NCBI GenBank assembly: GCA_036557885.1
Contig: DATBGS010000020.1
Span: 1-27,874 of the forward strand
Reading direction: 5' to 3'
From: DATBGS01 sp036557885
Lineage (GTDB): Bacteria > Chloroflexota > Ktedonobacteria > Ktedonobacterales > DATBGS01
Length of the DNA: 27,874 nt
Shown: piece after piece, positions 22,130 to 27,874 of the stretch
Layout: every line of letters starts with the position of its first letter
Numbering within the stretch: the first letter of the stretch is position 1
Notes under the pieces: model-generated
Databases searched by the model: none
The model's input: only the letters and a program-made list of their open reading frames with translations
What the model was told of the DNA's origin: nothing
Made by a program: the position numbers and the translations under genes

Positions 22130-23248
22130 ATGCAAACAAGCAAATTCTCCCAGGCACACGCTCTCGTATCTCAGGCTCCCAATACATCCCCCCAGAAAGG
22201 GCTACTGGCGCTGCCTGTCATGCTCAAGGTGCTCCTGGCAAATAGTATGGTCGTCCTGGTGGGCGCGACCCTGGGCACCTATCTGGCAACGCGCATTCAG
22301 CAGCCTCATGGCACCGCCATTCTGGTGAGCTTTGTTGCTACCGGCTGGCTGGTCAGCGTCCTGATCAACTTTGTCTTGCTGAAGATCGCCTTTCACCCGC
22401 TCACACAACTGCGCGAAACTATGCAGCGCGTGCAGGCTGGCAACACCGACCTGCGCGCCCCGCTCACCGGCCAGGACCCCGAAGCCGATCAGCTTGCTAA
22501 CGCCTTCAATGTCATGTTGGAGACACTGGCCGATTCCTCGCGCACCCGCGCCGCCCAGATTTTGACGGCCCAGGAGCAGGAGCGCAAGCGCATTGCGCGG
22601 GAACTGCATGATGAAACGAGCCAGGTACTCACCTCTCTCTTGATTAGCCTGAAAGTCCTGGAGGAAACCATCACCAGCGAAGAAGCCCGTCAGCGCGTGG
22701 AAGACACGCGCTCACTGGTCCACCAGACCCTGCGCGCCATTCGCAACCTTAGCATTGATCTGCGACCAAGCGCCCTGGATGATCTTGGGCTGCTTCCGGC
22801 GCTGCGCTGGTACATCAAAGAATATCAGCAAAAATGCAAGATAGAAGTTGAGTTCACCACCACCAACATCAAAGAGCGCTTCCCTTCCGAGATCGAAACC
22901 GCGCTCTATCGCATCGTGCAGGAGGCGCTTACCAACACCGCGAAATATGCCAGAGCCACCAAAGTGCTGGTCAGCATTGCCGAAGAGGATGGCACTGTAC
23001 GCGCCTCCATCAGCGACAACGGCACAGGCTTCGACGCCCAGACAGTGCTCAAAATGCCCTGGCAAGAGCGCGGGCTTGGACTGGCTGGCATGCACGAGCG
23101 GTCAAGCCTGTTGGATGGCACCTTGCTTATCTCCACCGAGCCAGGCAAAGGAACCACCATTGAGGTTGCCCTGCCACTCAAGCAGCCTTTGCCTGGGCAA
23201 GTACCCAGGCGTATCGAGCTCGTTTCGGAAAGCCTGGAGGGTCGTTAG
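22130..23248 (+). CDS. sensor histidine kinase, NarL/LiaS type, intramembrane-sensing
   Basis: A 372-residue sensor kinase. Two membrane helices (about residues 33-54 and 62-84) are joined by fewer than ten residues, so no real outside sensor domain exists; stimuli must be sensed within the membrane or by partners. A HAMP linker follows (about 85-135). The HisKA_3 box holds the phosphorylated His160 in ERKRIARELHDETSQVL. The ATPase domain shows ALYRIVQEALTNTAKYA, SDNGTGFD and GLGLAGMHERSSLLDG. This is a kinase of the family that pairs with NarL-type regulators, one of which is encoded 80 bases downstream. The ATG at 22130 has only a weak ribosome site; earlier in-frame starts add no recognised domain. 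It is divergent from the bc operon. Confidence 0.93.
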   Translation: MQTSKFSQAHALVSQAPNTSPQKGLLALPVMLKVLLANSMVVLVGATLGTYLATRIQQPHGTAILVSFVATGWLVSVLINFVLLKIAFHPLTQLRETMQRVQAGNTDLRAPLTGQDPEADQLANAFNVMLETLADSSRTRAAQILTAQEQERKRIARELHDETSQVLTSLLISLKVLEETITSEEARQRVEDTRSLVHQTLRAIRNLSIDLRPSALDDLGLLPALRWYIKEYQQKCKIEVEFTTTNIKERFPSEIETALYRIVQEALTNTAKYARATKVLVSIAEEDGTVRASISDNGTGFDAQTVLKMPWQERGLGLAGMHERSSLLDGTLLISTEPGKGTTIEVALPLKQPLPGQVPRRIELVSESLEGR

Positions 23249-23328
23249 CCGCCGGAGAACACGCGACGACCCGTGTATACAGCACGCGAAGAAAATAAAA
23301 AGCAGCAGAAGAAACGGACTGGACGCTT

Positions 23329-24042
23329 ATGCTCTCAGATAAAGAACTCGTACCTTTGCAGGAAGGTTCGCGCGATGCGCACGAGACAAAGACAAAAATT
23401 CGCGTCTTGCTCGCAGATGACCACACCATTTTGCGCCAGGGTCTCAAAATGCTGCTGAACGCCCAGGCGGATATGGAGGTGATAGGCGAAGCCAGCGACG
23501 GCCACCAGGCCATTTACGAAGCCAATCGTCTGCAACCAGACATTGTACTGATGGATATCACCATGCCCGATATGAACGGCATTGCCGCCACACGGCAGGT
23601 CCGGCGGCAGCGGCCTGACATCCGCGTCCTGGTGTTAACCATGCACGAAAACGAGGAATACCTCTTTCAAGCACTGCGCGCTGGGGCCTCTGGCTACATC
23701 TTGAAGGAAGCGGCTGACACTGAACTCATTACGGCCATTCGCGCCGTGCAGTCCGGGCGTTTTTATCTCTCCCCCTCGGCGCAAAGCATGATGGTGGGCG
23801 ATTACCTGCAACGGGTGCGTACCGGAGAAGAAAAAGACAGCTACAGCGGGTTGACCGAACGCGAGCGCGAGATCCTGAAGTTAGTTGCCGAGGGGCTGAC
23901 CAACAACCAGATTGCCGAGCGGCTTTTCATCAGCCCCAAAACCGTTGATACCCACCGCACCCACATTATGGACAAACTCAACCTGCACAGCCGCGCCGAA
24001 CTGGTCAAGTATGCGATGCGGCGCGGGCTGCTGGAAGACTGA
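23329..24042 (+). CDS. NarL/LuxR-family response regulator
   Basis: A 237-residue response regulator. The receiver domain (about residues 23-140) has the acidic pair Asp30-Asp31, the phosphorylated Asp76 (VLMDITMPDMNG), the switch Thr in VLTMH and Lys in YILKEA. The LuxR-type helix-turn-helix (about 174-232) reads LTEREREILKLVAEGLTNNQIAERL and carries the recognition helix SPKTVDTHRTHIM. An extra 22 polar residues precede the receiver. It is the partner of the upstream kinase and probably binds DNA as a dimer at inverted sites. The double palindrome at 21893-21936 upstream of its own operon is the obvious candidate. It converges with an acidic small gene at 24070. Confidence 0.95.
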   Translation: MLSDKELVPLQEGSRDAHETKTKIRVLLADDHTILRQGLKMLLNAQADMEVIGEASDGHQAIYEANRLQPDIVLMDITMPDMNGIAATRQVRRQRPDIRVLVLTMHENEEYLFQALRAGASGYILKEAADTELITAIRAVQSGRFYLSPSAQSMMVGDYLQRVRTGEEKDSYSGLTEREREILKLVAEGLTNNQIAERLFISPKTVDTHRTHIMDKLNLHSRAELVKYAMRRGLLED

Positions 24043-24069
24043 GATCAAGCTCCAGCCTCAAGCAGGCCA

Positions 24070-24426
24070 TCAGGGCGCGTGCTTCCCGTTGCCTGACTCC
24101 TCATCATCAAGCTCAATCTCAAACTCGTCGTCATCTTCGTCGTCAAAGAAATCATCGCTGTAGAACCCCACATCCCGGCCAACATACACGCTCACCAGAA
24201 AATCCTCGCGCGGCACATCCGCCGAAAGCACGAGTTCCTCGTCAATTTGCTCAATCAGCTTGGCAATATCTGATTCCTCCAGTTCGCGCTCCAGGATCAG
24301 CGTCCCATGCACGGTTGTGGAAGTAAAGTGAATATCTACCGAGCCAAGCCGGTTACTCCCCTGAGTAATGTAATACCCTTCGGAATAAGGGGTGCGAAAT
24401 TGTCGTTCAAAGTGTACGTCTTCCAT
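24070..24426 (-). CDS. small acidic protein of unknown function
   Basis: A 118-residue protein. The first 80 residues alternate short strands and one helix (SDIAKLIEQIDEELVL), which looks like a compact alpha/beta domain; it starts MEDVHFERQFRTPYSEGYY. The last 35 residues are a run of Asp and Glu (near residues 88-112) ending GNGKHAP. The acidic tail suggests a protein that masks or binds a basic partner. No family is recognised. No proper ribosome site is present; GGGG touches the ATG. It converges with the response regulator gene (27 bases apart), and a 66-residue frame on the same strand ends 46 bases upstream. Confidence 0.65.
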   Translation of the reverse strand: MEDVHFERQFRTPYSEGYYITQGSNRLGSVDIHFTSTTVHGTLILERELEESDIAKLIEQIDEELVLSADVPREDFLVSVYVGRDVGFYSDDFFDDEDDDEFEIELDDEESGNGKHAP

Positions 24427-24472
24427 CCCCGGTCACACGCAGCCCTTGAGGGCCAGGCCGCGTTCTCCTTTC

Positions 24473-24673
24473 TCAGTGTAGCGCCACATGTGCTGGCTTG
24501 CGCTTGTATTCATCTGCCCGGCGCTGCTTCTTCAGGCATACAACCATATCATTTAACTCGCCATAAAACAGCCCAATGTAGTCTATCATATTGTACCCTC
24601 CGCCTCGTTTCTGGGCTGACGCGAAAAACTGCTTATTAAGTTCCTGGGCAGAATCATCAGAGAACTCTTCCAC
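24473..24673 (-). CDS. possible 66-residue small protein
   Basis: A frame opening at GTG (complement of 24671-24673) encodes 66 residues with protein-like composition: an acidic helix-like start (EEFSDDSAQELNKQFFASAQ), then YNMIDYIGLFYGELNDMVVCLKKQRR and a basic end. No ribosome site precedes the GTG. The same frame stays open about 30 codons further upstream without a standard start codon, so the true start is unsure. It could be cotranscribed with the acidic 118-residue gene 46 bases downstream. No family is recognised. Confidence 0.4.
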   Translation of the reverse strand: MEEFSDDSAQELNKQFFASAQKRGGGYNMIDYIGLFYGELNDMVVCLKKQRRADEYKRKPAHVALH

Positions 24674-24726
24674 TACCTGTGATAACTGTGATGTCGGTTG
24701 CCTGGGAATCCAGCCTGATGATACAC

Positions 24727-24743
24727 TTCTCTTAAGAAGAGAA
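24727..24743. promoter_or_regulatory. short inverted repeat upstream of the DUF1786 gene
   Basis: TTCTCTT (24727-24733) and AAGAGAA (24737-24743) pair around a three-base loop, about 45 bases upstream of the DUF1786 start, in the region shared with the divergent small ORF. It may be an operator or a leader hairpin. No convincing promoter is seen around it. Confidence 0.25.
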
Positions 24744-24789
24744 ACGTCCTCTCTTTGGCTGCGTGGTTATCCATCCCCTGGAGGCACCA

Positions 24790-25974
24790 GTGAGTACACC
24801 CATTCGGATTCTTGCAGTTGATGTAGGTACCGGCACACAAGACATCCTGCTCTTTGAAAGCGACAAAACCATTGAAAACTGCTTCCAGTTAATCATGCCC
24901 TCGCCCACCGTCATCATGGCAGAGCGCATCAAACGCGCCACCGCGCAGGGCCAGACGCTGGTGCTGACTGGCCGCACAATGGGTGGCGGCCCGTGCGGCT
25001 GGGCAGCACGCGATCATGCCCTGGCCGGGCATCCCACCTTTGCTACCCCCGCTGCCGGGCGCACCCTGGATGATGACCTGAGCATCGTAGAGCAAATGGG
25101 GATACGCATCGTGAAGGAGCAGGAAGCGCAGACCCTGGCGCAACAGCCCAACACGCTCCACCTGGAGTTTCAAGATTTTCACGGAGCTGCCCTCTCCACA
25201 GCGCTCCAGGCATTTGATGTTGATCTCGCGGTAGATGGGCTGGCAATTGCCGCCTTTGATCACGGCGCCGCGCCACCGGGAGTCAGTGACCGCACCTTCC
25301 GCTTCAACTATATCGCGGAGACAGTGCGCAGCCGCCCCGAACCAGCCGCCTTTGCCTATCAACGCGACAGGCTCCCACCAGACCTCACCCGCCTGGAGGC
25401 TATCGCCCAGAGTGCAGCCGCTTCCCAGCCGCTTTTGGCAGCACCTTCTGCCTCCACAGCCTCGACAGCCTCCCAGAAGGCTCTGCCACTTTTATTGATG
25501 GATACCGGTTCAGCAGCCGTCCTTGGAGCGCTCGATGACCCCGCCGTTGGCAAGGAGCGCGAGGTTGTGCTGGTTAATGTAGGCAACTTCCATACCCTGG
25601 CCTTCCACCTCATCGAAGGCAAAATCGCGGGGTTGTTTGAGCATCATACTGGCCTGCTTGACCAGGCCACACTGGAGCATCTTTTGAGGAAACTGGTGCA
25701 GAGAACTCTCACCAACCAGGAAGTCTTCGAGCAAAACGGGCATGGTGCGCTGTTGCTCACCTCACAGACCAACTCGCCTTCCGCTGCGCACGCCTTCCCA
25801 TTCCTGGCGGTCACAGGGCCGCGCCGCGAACTCCTCCGGGGTTCATCCTTGCATCCGTATGAAGCTGTCCCACATGGGGATATGATGCTGGCCGGGTGCT
25901 TTGGCCTGCTGCGCGCCTTTGCTGATCACTATCCTGCCTTTGCTGAAGCCATCACCGCTGCCCTGGATGCGTAG
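24790..25974 (+). CDS. DUF1786 family protein
   Basis: A 394-residue protein of the DUF1786 family. The N-terminal motif ILAVDVGTGTQDILLFE resembles the phosphate-1 loop of the actin/Hsp70/sugar-kinase superfamily, and a second loop-like segment VVLVNVGNFHTLAFHL lies near residue 265. Between them are the family segments PSPTVIMAERIKRATAQGQ and GRTMGGGPCGWAARDHALAGH. A linker rich in Ala and Ser (about residues 215-235) divides two halves. The family has no established biochemical role; an old database label links it to pyruvate formate-lyase activation, but no radical-SAM cysteine motif is present here. The start is GTG at 24790, with GGAGG five bases upstream. Confidence 0.8.
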   Translation: MSTPIRILAVDVGTGTQDILLFESDKTIENCFQLIMPSPTVIMAERIKRATAQGQTLVLTGRTMGGGPCGWAARDHALAGHPTFATPAAGRTLDDDLSIVEQMGIRIVKEQEAQTLAQQPNTLHLEFQDFHGAALSTALQAFDVDLAVDGLAIAAFDHGAAPPGVSDRTFRFNYIAETVRSRPEPAAFAYQRDRLPPDLTRLEAIAQSAAASQPLLAAPSASTASTASQKALPLLLMDTGSAAVLGALDDPAVGKEREVVLVNVGNFHTLAFHLIEGKIAGLFEHHTGLLDQATLEHLLRKLVQRTLTNQEVFEQNGHGALLLTSQTNSPSAAHAFPFLAVTGPRRELLRGSSLHPYEAVPHGDMMLAGCFGLLRAFADHYPAFAEAITAALDA

Positions 25975-25996
25975 GCGCCTTGACCGCATACAATAC

Positions 25997-26057
25997 TCTG
26001 GGCAGGTCTTGCCTGCTTCTAAACGTTGCGTAAGAAGCCAGACAAACCCTGCCCAGA
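25997..26057. other. structured inverted-repeat region between convergent genes
   Basis: TCTGGGCAGG (25997-26006) pairs with CCTGCCCAGA (26048-26057). Inside, GTCT (26006-26009) can pair with AGAC (26040-26043), sharing one base with the outer stem, and GCTTCT (26015-26020) with AGAAGC (26033-26038). The result is a long interrupted hairpin just after the DUF1786 stop codon and before the end of the convergent KGG gene. It may end both transcripts, though no T run follows. Confidence 0.4.
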
Positions 26058-26109
26058 TGTGCGCCTGGCTTATGCCAGACCAGCACCATCGAGAAGCGGC
26101 GAACGAAAC

Positions 26110-26301
26110 CTACGCCATTGCCCCGCGCCTGCGGCTGGCAGCGCCGCCTTTGCGACCGGCTGCGCGAGCCTCATCGCTGGTCCATTCATGGGCAGTTCCC
26201 TGCACATGTGCTGCGCGACCACCCTTACTGGCAATCTCGCGCTGCTTCTCCGGGTTCATGGAAGCGAACCCACGCCCCCGACCTTTCCGATCAGTTACCA
26301 T
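26110..26301 (-). CDS. KGG-domain general stress protein
   Basis: A 63-residue highly basic protein of the KGG (stress-induced, YciG-like) family. The signature is complete: GFASMNPEKQREIASKGGRAAHVQG, then a second unit SDEARAAGRKGGAASRRRG. Such proteins accumulate in stationary phase or under stress; their biochemical role is not settled. The start is well supported by GAGGAGGG upstream of the ATG at 26301. It stands alone, convergent with the DUF1786 gene, and no clear sigma-70 promoter is visible upstream, which would fit use of an alternative sigma factor. Confidence 0.9.
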   Translation of the reverse strand: MVTDRKGRGRGFASMNPEKQREIASKGGRAAHVQGTAHEWTSDEARAAGRKGGAASRRRGAMA

Positions 26302-26904
26302 TGCGACCCTCCTCTAAGGTTCAAATTGAAATTGCGCTTTCTTGGTTCCGCTGGATGGCCCAAGCCTGGCACGTTATCTCGTTTGTCGGCCCCCCGTTCC
26401 CTCATAGCCTCCCTGCCTATCAGCACGCCCTCGCACAACGATGTGAGGCGTGTCCTGAGTAAAATGGACCAACGAATACGTCCTGGAAAGCCTCAGACCC
26501 CCATCGGAGCACAGATGACTTACAAGATTCATGCCACCATCTGGCACAGATTTTTGTCACCAATGCAAGAACACAAGCCTTCTCCAGGAAAACCTCCAAC
26601 GCGAGAGAGGATAAGGGAAGCCCGACAGTAGTATTGTAGCAAACCGTTGAGCTTTTTCACACCCTCTGCCCGCTTCACTGGCCTGCAATAGTACCAATGG
26701 GGGGTAGAAAGGGCCGATTTGTCACATTTCTCGTGCTCAAGCGATGTCTTGAGGGGGCTATTTTATCGAGCTACAAATCAGCGAACTGCTGCCCGTGAAC
26801 CGAGAAGGCGCAACGCGCGCGGGGAAACTACGCCTGCTTCCCTGTTCGGCCAGAAAGCCTGGCAGCAAAAGACAATAAGGCATCGCAACAAAAAGGCCGT
26901 CAAT
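26302..26904. other. about 600 bases without a convincing gene
   Basis: Frames here either overlap the KGG gene antisense or lack ribosome sites and protein-like composition. A 6-bp hairpin, CTCAAG/CTTGAG (26736-26753), and a 5-bp hairpin, GCCAG/CTGGC (26849-26863), are visible. The leader of the KGG gene occupies the left end and the 3' region of the double-HTH gene the right end. Nothing else can be assigned. Confidence 0.5.
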
Positions 26905-27363
26905 TTAAGAAGGGTTACCATGATCTTTGGGAGGTTGGATGGAGGGGGGAAGCTGATGGAGTACCTGAAACCGGGAGAGCTTTTCTTTGATGACCATGAT
27001 CTGAGAGTGGACTGCCTGGCGGGATTGCTGAAGTTCTCTGGCTATATCCGAAGGACGTTTCCCCGCGAGGAGTAATCGGCAGATATGTTCCTGCTTTTCT
27101 GTCAGGTCCACTGCCGGAGTTTCCAACGCCAGCCCGGCCATATCTTCCAAATCGCCATATTTTCTACGCCTGTACTCATTCAGATCTGTTGGTGAAAAGA
27201 GCCAGCGATCAACAATGCGCACCCCACGAATATGCCCCGATTCAACCAGATGCATAAAATGCCAGTAACTCAGGCGCAACTGCTTGGCAGCCTCTCGCGT
27301 GGTAAGCATGCCACTAAGTTGTTTCAGGCTGGTGGAGTGAAGTTCATCACGACGAATTGCCAT
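26905..27363 (-). CDS. double helix-turn-helix regulator (excisionase-type plus sigma-4/LuxR-like)
   Basis: A 152-residue DNA-binding protein. Residues about 20-66 form an excisionase/MerR-like winged helix: MLTTREAAKQLRLSYWHFMHLVESGHIRGVRIVDRWLFSP with SPTDLNEYRRRKYG. Residues about 87-130 look like a second helix-turn-helix of the sigma-region-4 or LuxR kind: LTEKQEHICRLLLAGKRPSDIARELQQSRQAV. The pairing is unusual, since excisionase-like domains mostly stand alone. No integrase or phage gene is in the window, so a transcription regulator is more likely than a recombination factor. The ATG at 27363 follows AAGGGGG; its promoter is at 27456-27484. Confidence 0.78.
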   Translation of the reverse strand: MAIRRDELHSTSLKQLSGMLTTREAAKQLRLSYWHFMHLVESGHIRGVRIVDRWLFSPTDLNEYRRRKYGDLEDMAGLALETPAVDLTEKQEHICRLLLAGKRPSDIARELQQSRQAVHSQIMVIKEKLSRFQVLHQLPPSIQPPKDHGNPS

Positions 27364-27455
27364 CGCCTGCCCCCTTTTCAGAGTTGCATGGCACCTGAAT
27401 AGCCCCGGTATTCCTGGCAGCACCATCAGGCGTCGTAGCGCGTCCGATCAGCGTC

Positions 27456-27484
27456 AGTATAGCATAGAGGGCGGTGGGGTACAA
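27456..27484 (-). promoter_or_regulatory. promoter of the double-HTH gene
   Basis: The minus strand has TTGTAC (complement of 27479-27484), 17 bases, then TATACT (complement of 27456-27461) preceded by TGC, an extended -10. The transcript start near 27449 gives a leader of about 85 bases. It lies just after the TPR gene on the same strand. Confidence 0.62.
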
Positions 27485-27502
27485 GCAAGATAGGTGCTGG
27501 AG

Positions 27503-27874
27503 CTAGAAGTCGCCTTTTTCTGTGGTGCTGATTGCTGGCAGCGAACTCGTCACCCCCAGGCCCGGCTTAATCAACATTTCCAATGCGTCTGCGGGAAACC
27601 CCATGCGCACAGCCAGACGCGCCCGGCGCTGGGCCTCCTCCAGATAGCCTAACCGATAGAGCACCACACTCATCAGCCCCTGAGCCTCAGCGCTTTCTGC
27701 ATTTAACAACACCGTTGCCCGGCAATATTCCTCCGCCTGCTCCCACTGCTCAGATTCAGCAAAGATTAAACCCAGATTGTAATGGGCGCCAAAATGCTTT
27801 GGTGCCTGCTTCAACACCAGTTGATACAGCGCGATGGCATCCTGCGGGCGGTTTTGTTCGTGAACCTGTGTAGC
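27503..27874 (-). CDS. C-terminal part of a TPR-repeat protein (truncated by window edge)
   Basis: The frame enters from the right edge and ends at 27503, giving 123 residues. At least two tetratricopeptide repeats are visible: QDAIALYQLVLKQAPKHFGAHYNLG and then QWEQAEEYCRATVLLNAESAEAQ, followed by a third helix pair (YLEEAQRRARLAVRMGFPADA). A short tail of about 25 residues ends the protein. TPR units serve as protein-binding scaffolds, and the rest of the protein lies outside the window. Confidence 0.85.
   Translation of the reverse strand, partial: ATQVHEQNRPQDAIALYQLVLKQAPKHFGAHYNLGLIFAESEQWEQAEEYCRATVLLNAESAEAQGLMSVVLYRLGYLEEAQRRARLAVRMGFPADALEMLIKPGLGVTSSLPAISTTEKGDF

Noticed and set aside
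25997..26057. Possible integron attC-like site because of nested stems around an AACGTT core
   Set aside because: The conserved RYYYAAC and GTTRRRY ends are not at the stem ends, and no integrase or cassette genes are present.
26026..26631. Plus-strand 201-codon frame across the KGG gene
   Set aside because: It runs antisense through a well supported KGG gene and lacks a ribosome site.
26719..27075. Plus-strand 118-codon frame overlapping the double-HTH gene
   Set aside because: Its 3' half is antisense to the double-HTH gene; the 5' half is Arg-rich without recognisable structure.

Overview
The window comes from a bacterium, most likely a terrestrial member of the Chloroflexota close to the class Ktedonobacteria. 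This is an inference from protein character and gene company: a b6-type menaquinol:cytochrome c reductase feeding a cytochrome c-cupredoxin fusion, a secreted lamin-tail-domain protein, a KGG stress protein, a DUF1786 protein, and scpA beside a site-2 protease. Shine-Dalgarno sequences of the GGAGG type precede many genes, and good sigma-70-like promoters, several with an extended TGn -10, occur between them. No rRNA, tRNA, CRISPR array, insertion sequence or phage module was seen.

Left part (1-5484). A partial gene leaves the left edge. A minus-strand operon then encodes a ROK sugar kinase, TldD and TldE/PmbA (peptide-maturation or degradation metalloprotease pair), closed by a strong terminator. 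A divergent EamA/DMT transporter follows, apparently with a near-leaderless mRNA; two palindromes lie in the region between them.

Centre-left (5461-9081). A minus-strand operon runs: a 25-residue lysine-rich small ORF, a site-2 protease (M50), an HD-domain protein and ScpA. ScpA overlaps the transporter tail to tail. Next is an MBL-fold hydrolase on the minus strand, whose promoter diverges from the cell-wall operon.

Centre (9111-16317). Plus-strand genes: a cysteine-rich class B penicillin-binding protein, a CDP-alcohol phosphatidyltransferase and an aldehyde dehydrogenase in one operon; rsfS (ribosome silencing) with a 62-residue membrane protein; a surface-anchored lamin-tail protein; and an HtrA-type serine protease with PDZ domain but no export signal.

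Respiratory module (16451-24042). A minus-strand operon encodes cytochrome b6-like protein, subunit IV-like protein, Tat-exported Rieske protein, a three-helix-anchored cytochrome c fused to a cupredoxin, and an unrecognised membrane protein with about 16 helices. A sensor kinase and NarL-type response regulator are transcribed divergently. The shared intergenic region holds two good promoters, a near-perfect double palindrome and a recurring AGGTATCT octamer. This is the most interesting part of the window: a complete quinol-oxidising chain with an unusual electron-acceptor end and what looks like its own two-component control.

Right part (24043-27874). Two small minus-strand ORFs, a DUF1786 protein, a convergent KGG protein, about 600 bases without a convincing gene, a double-HTH regulator with its own promoter, and the 3' end of a TPR protein.
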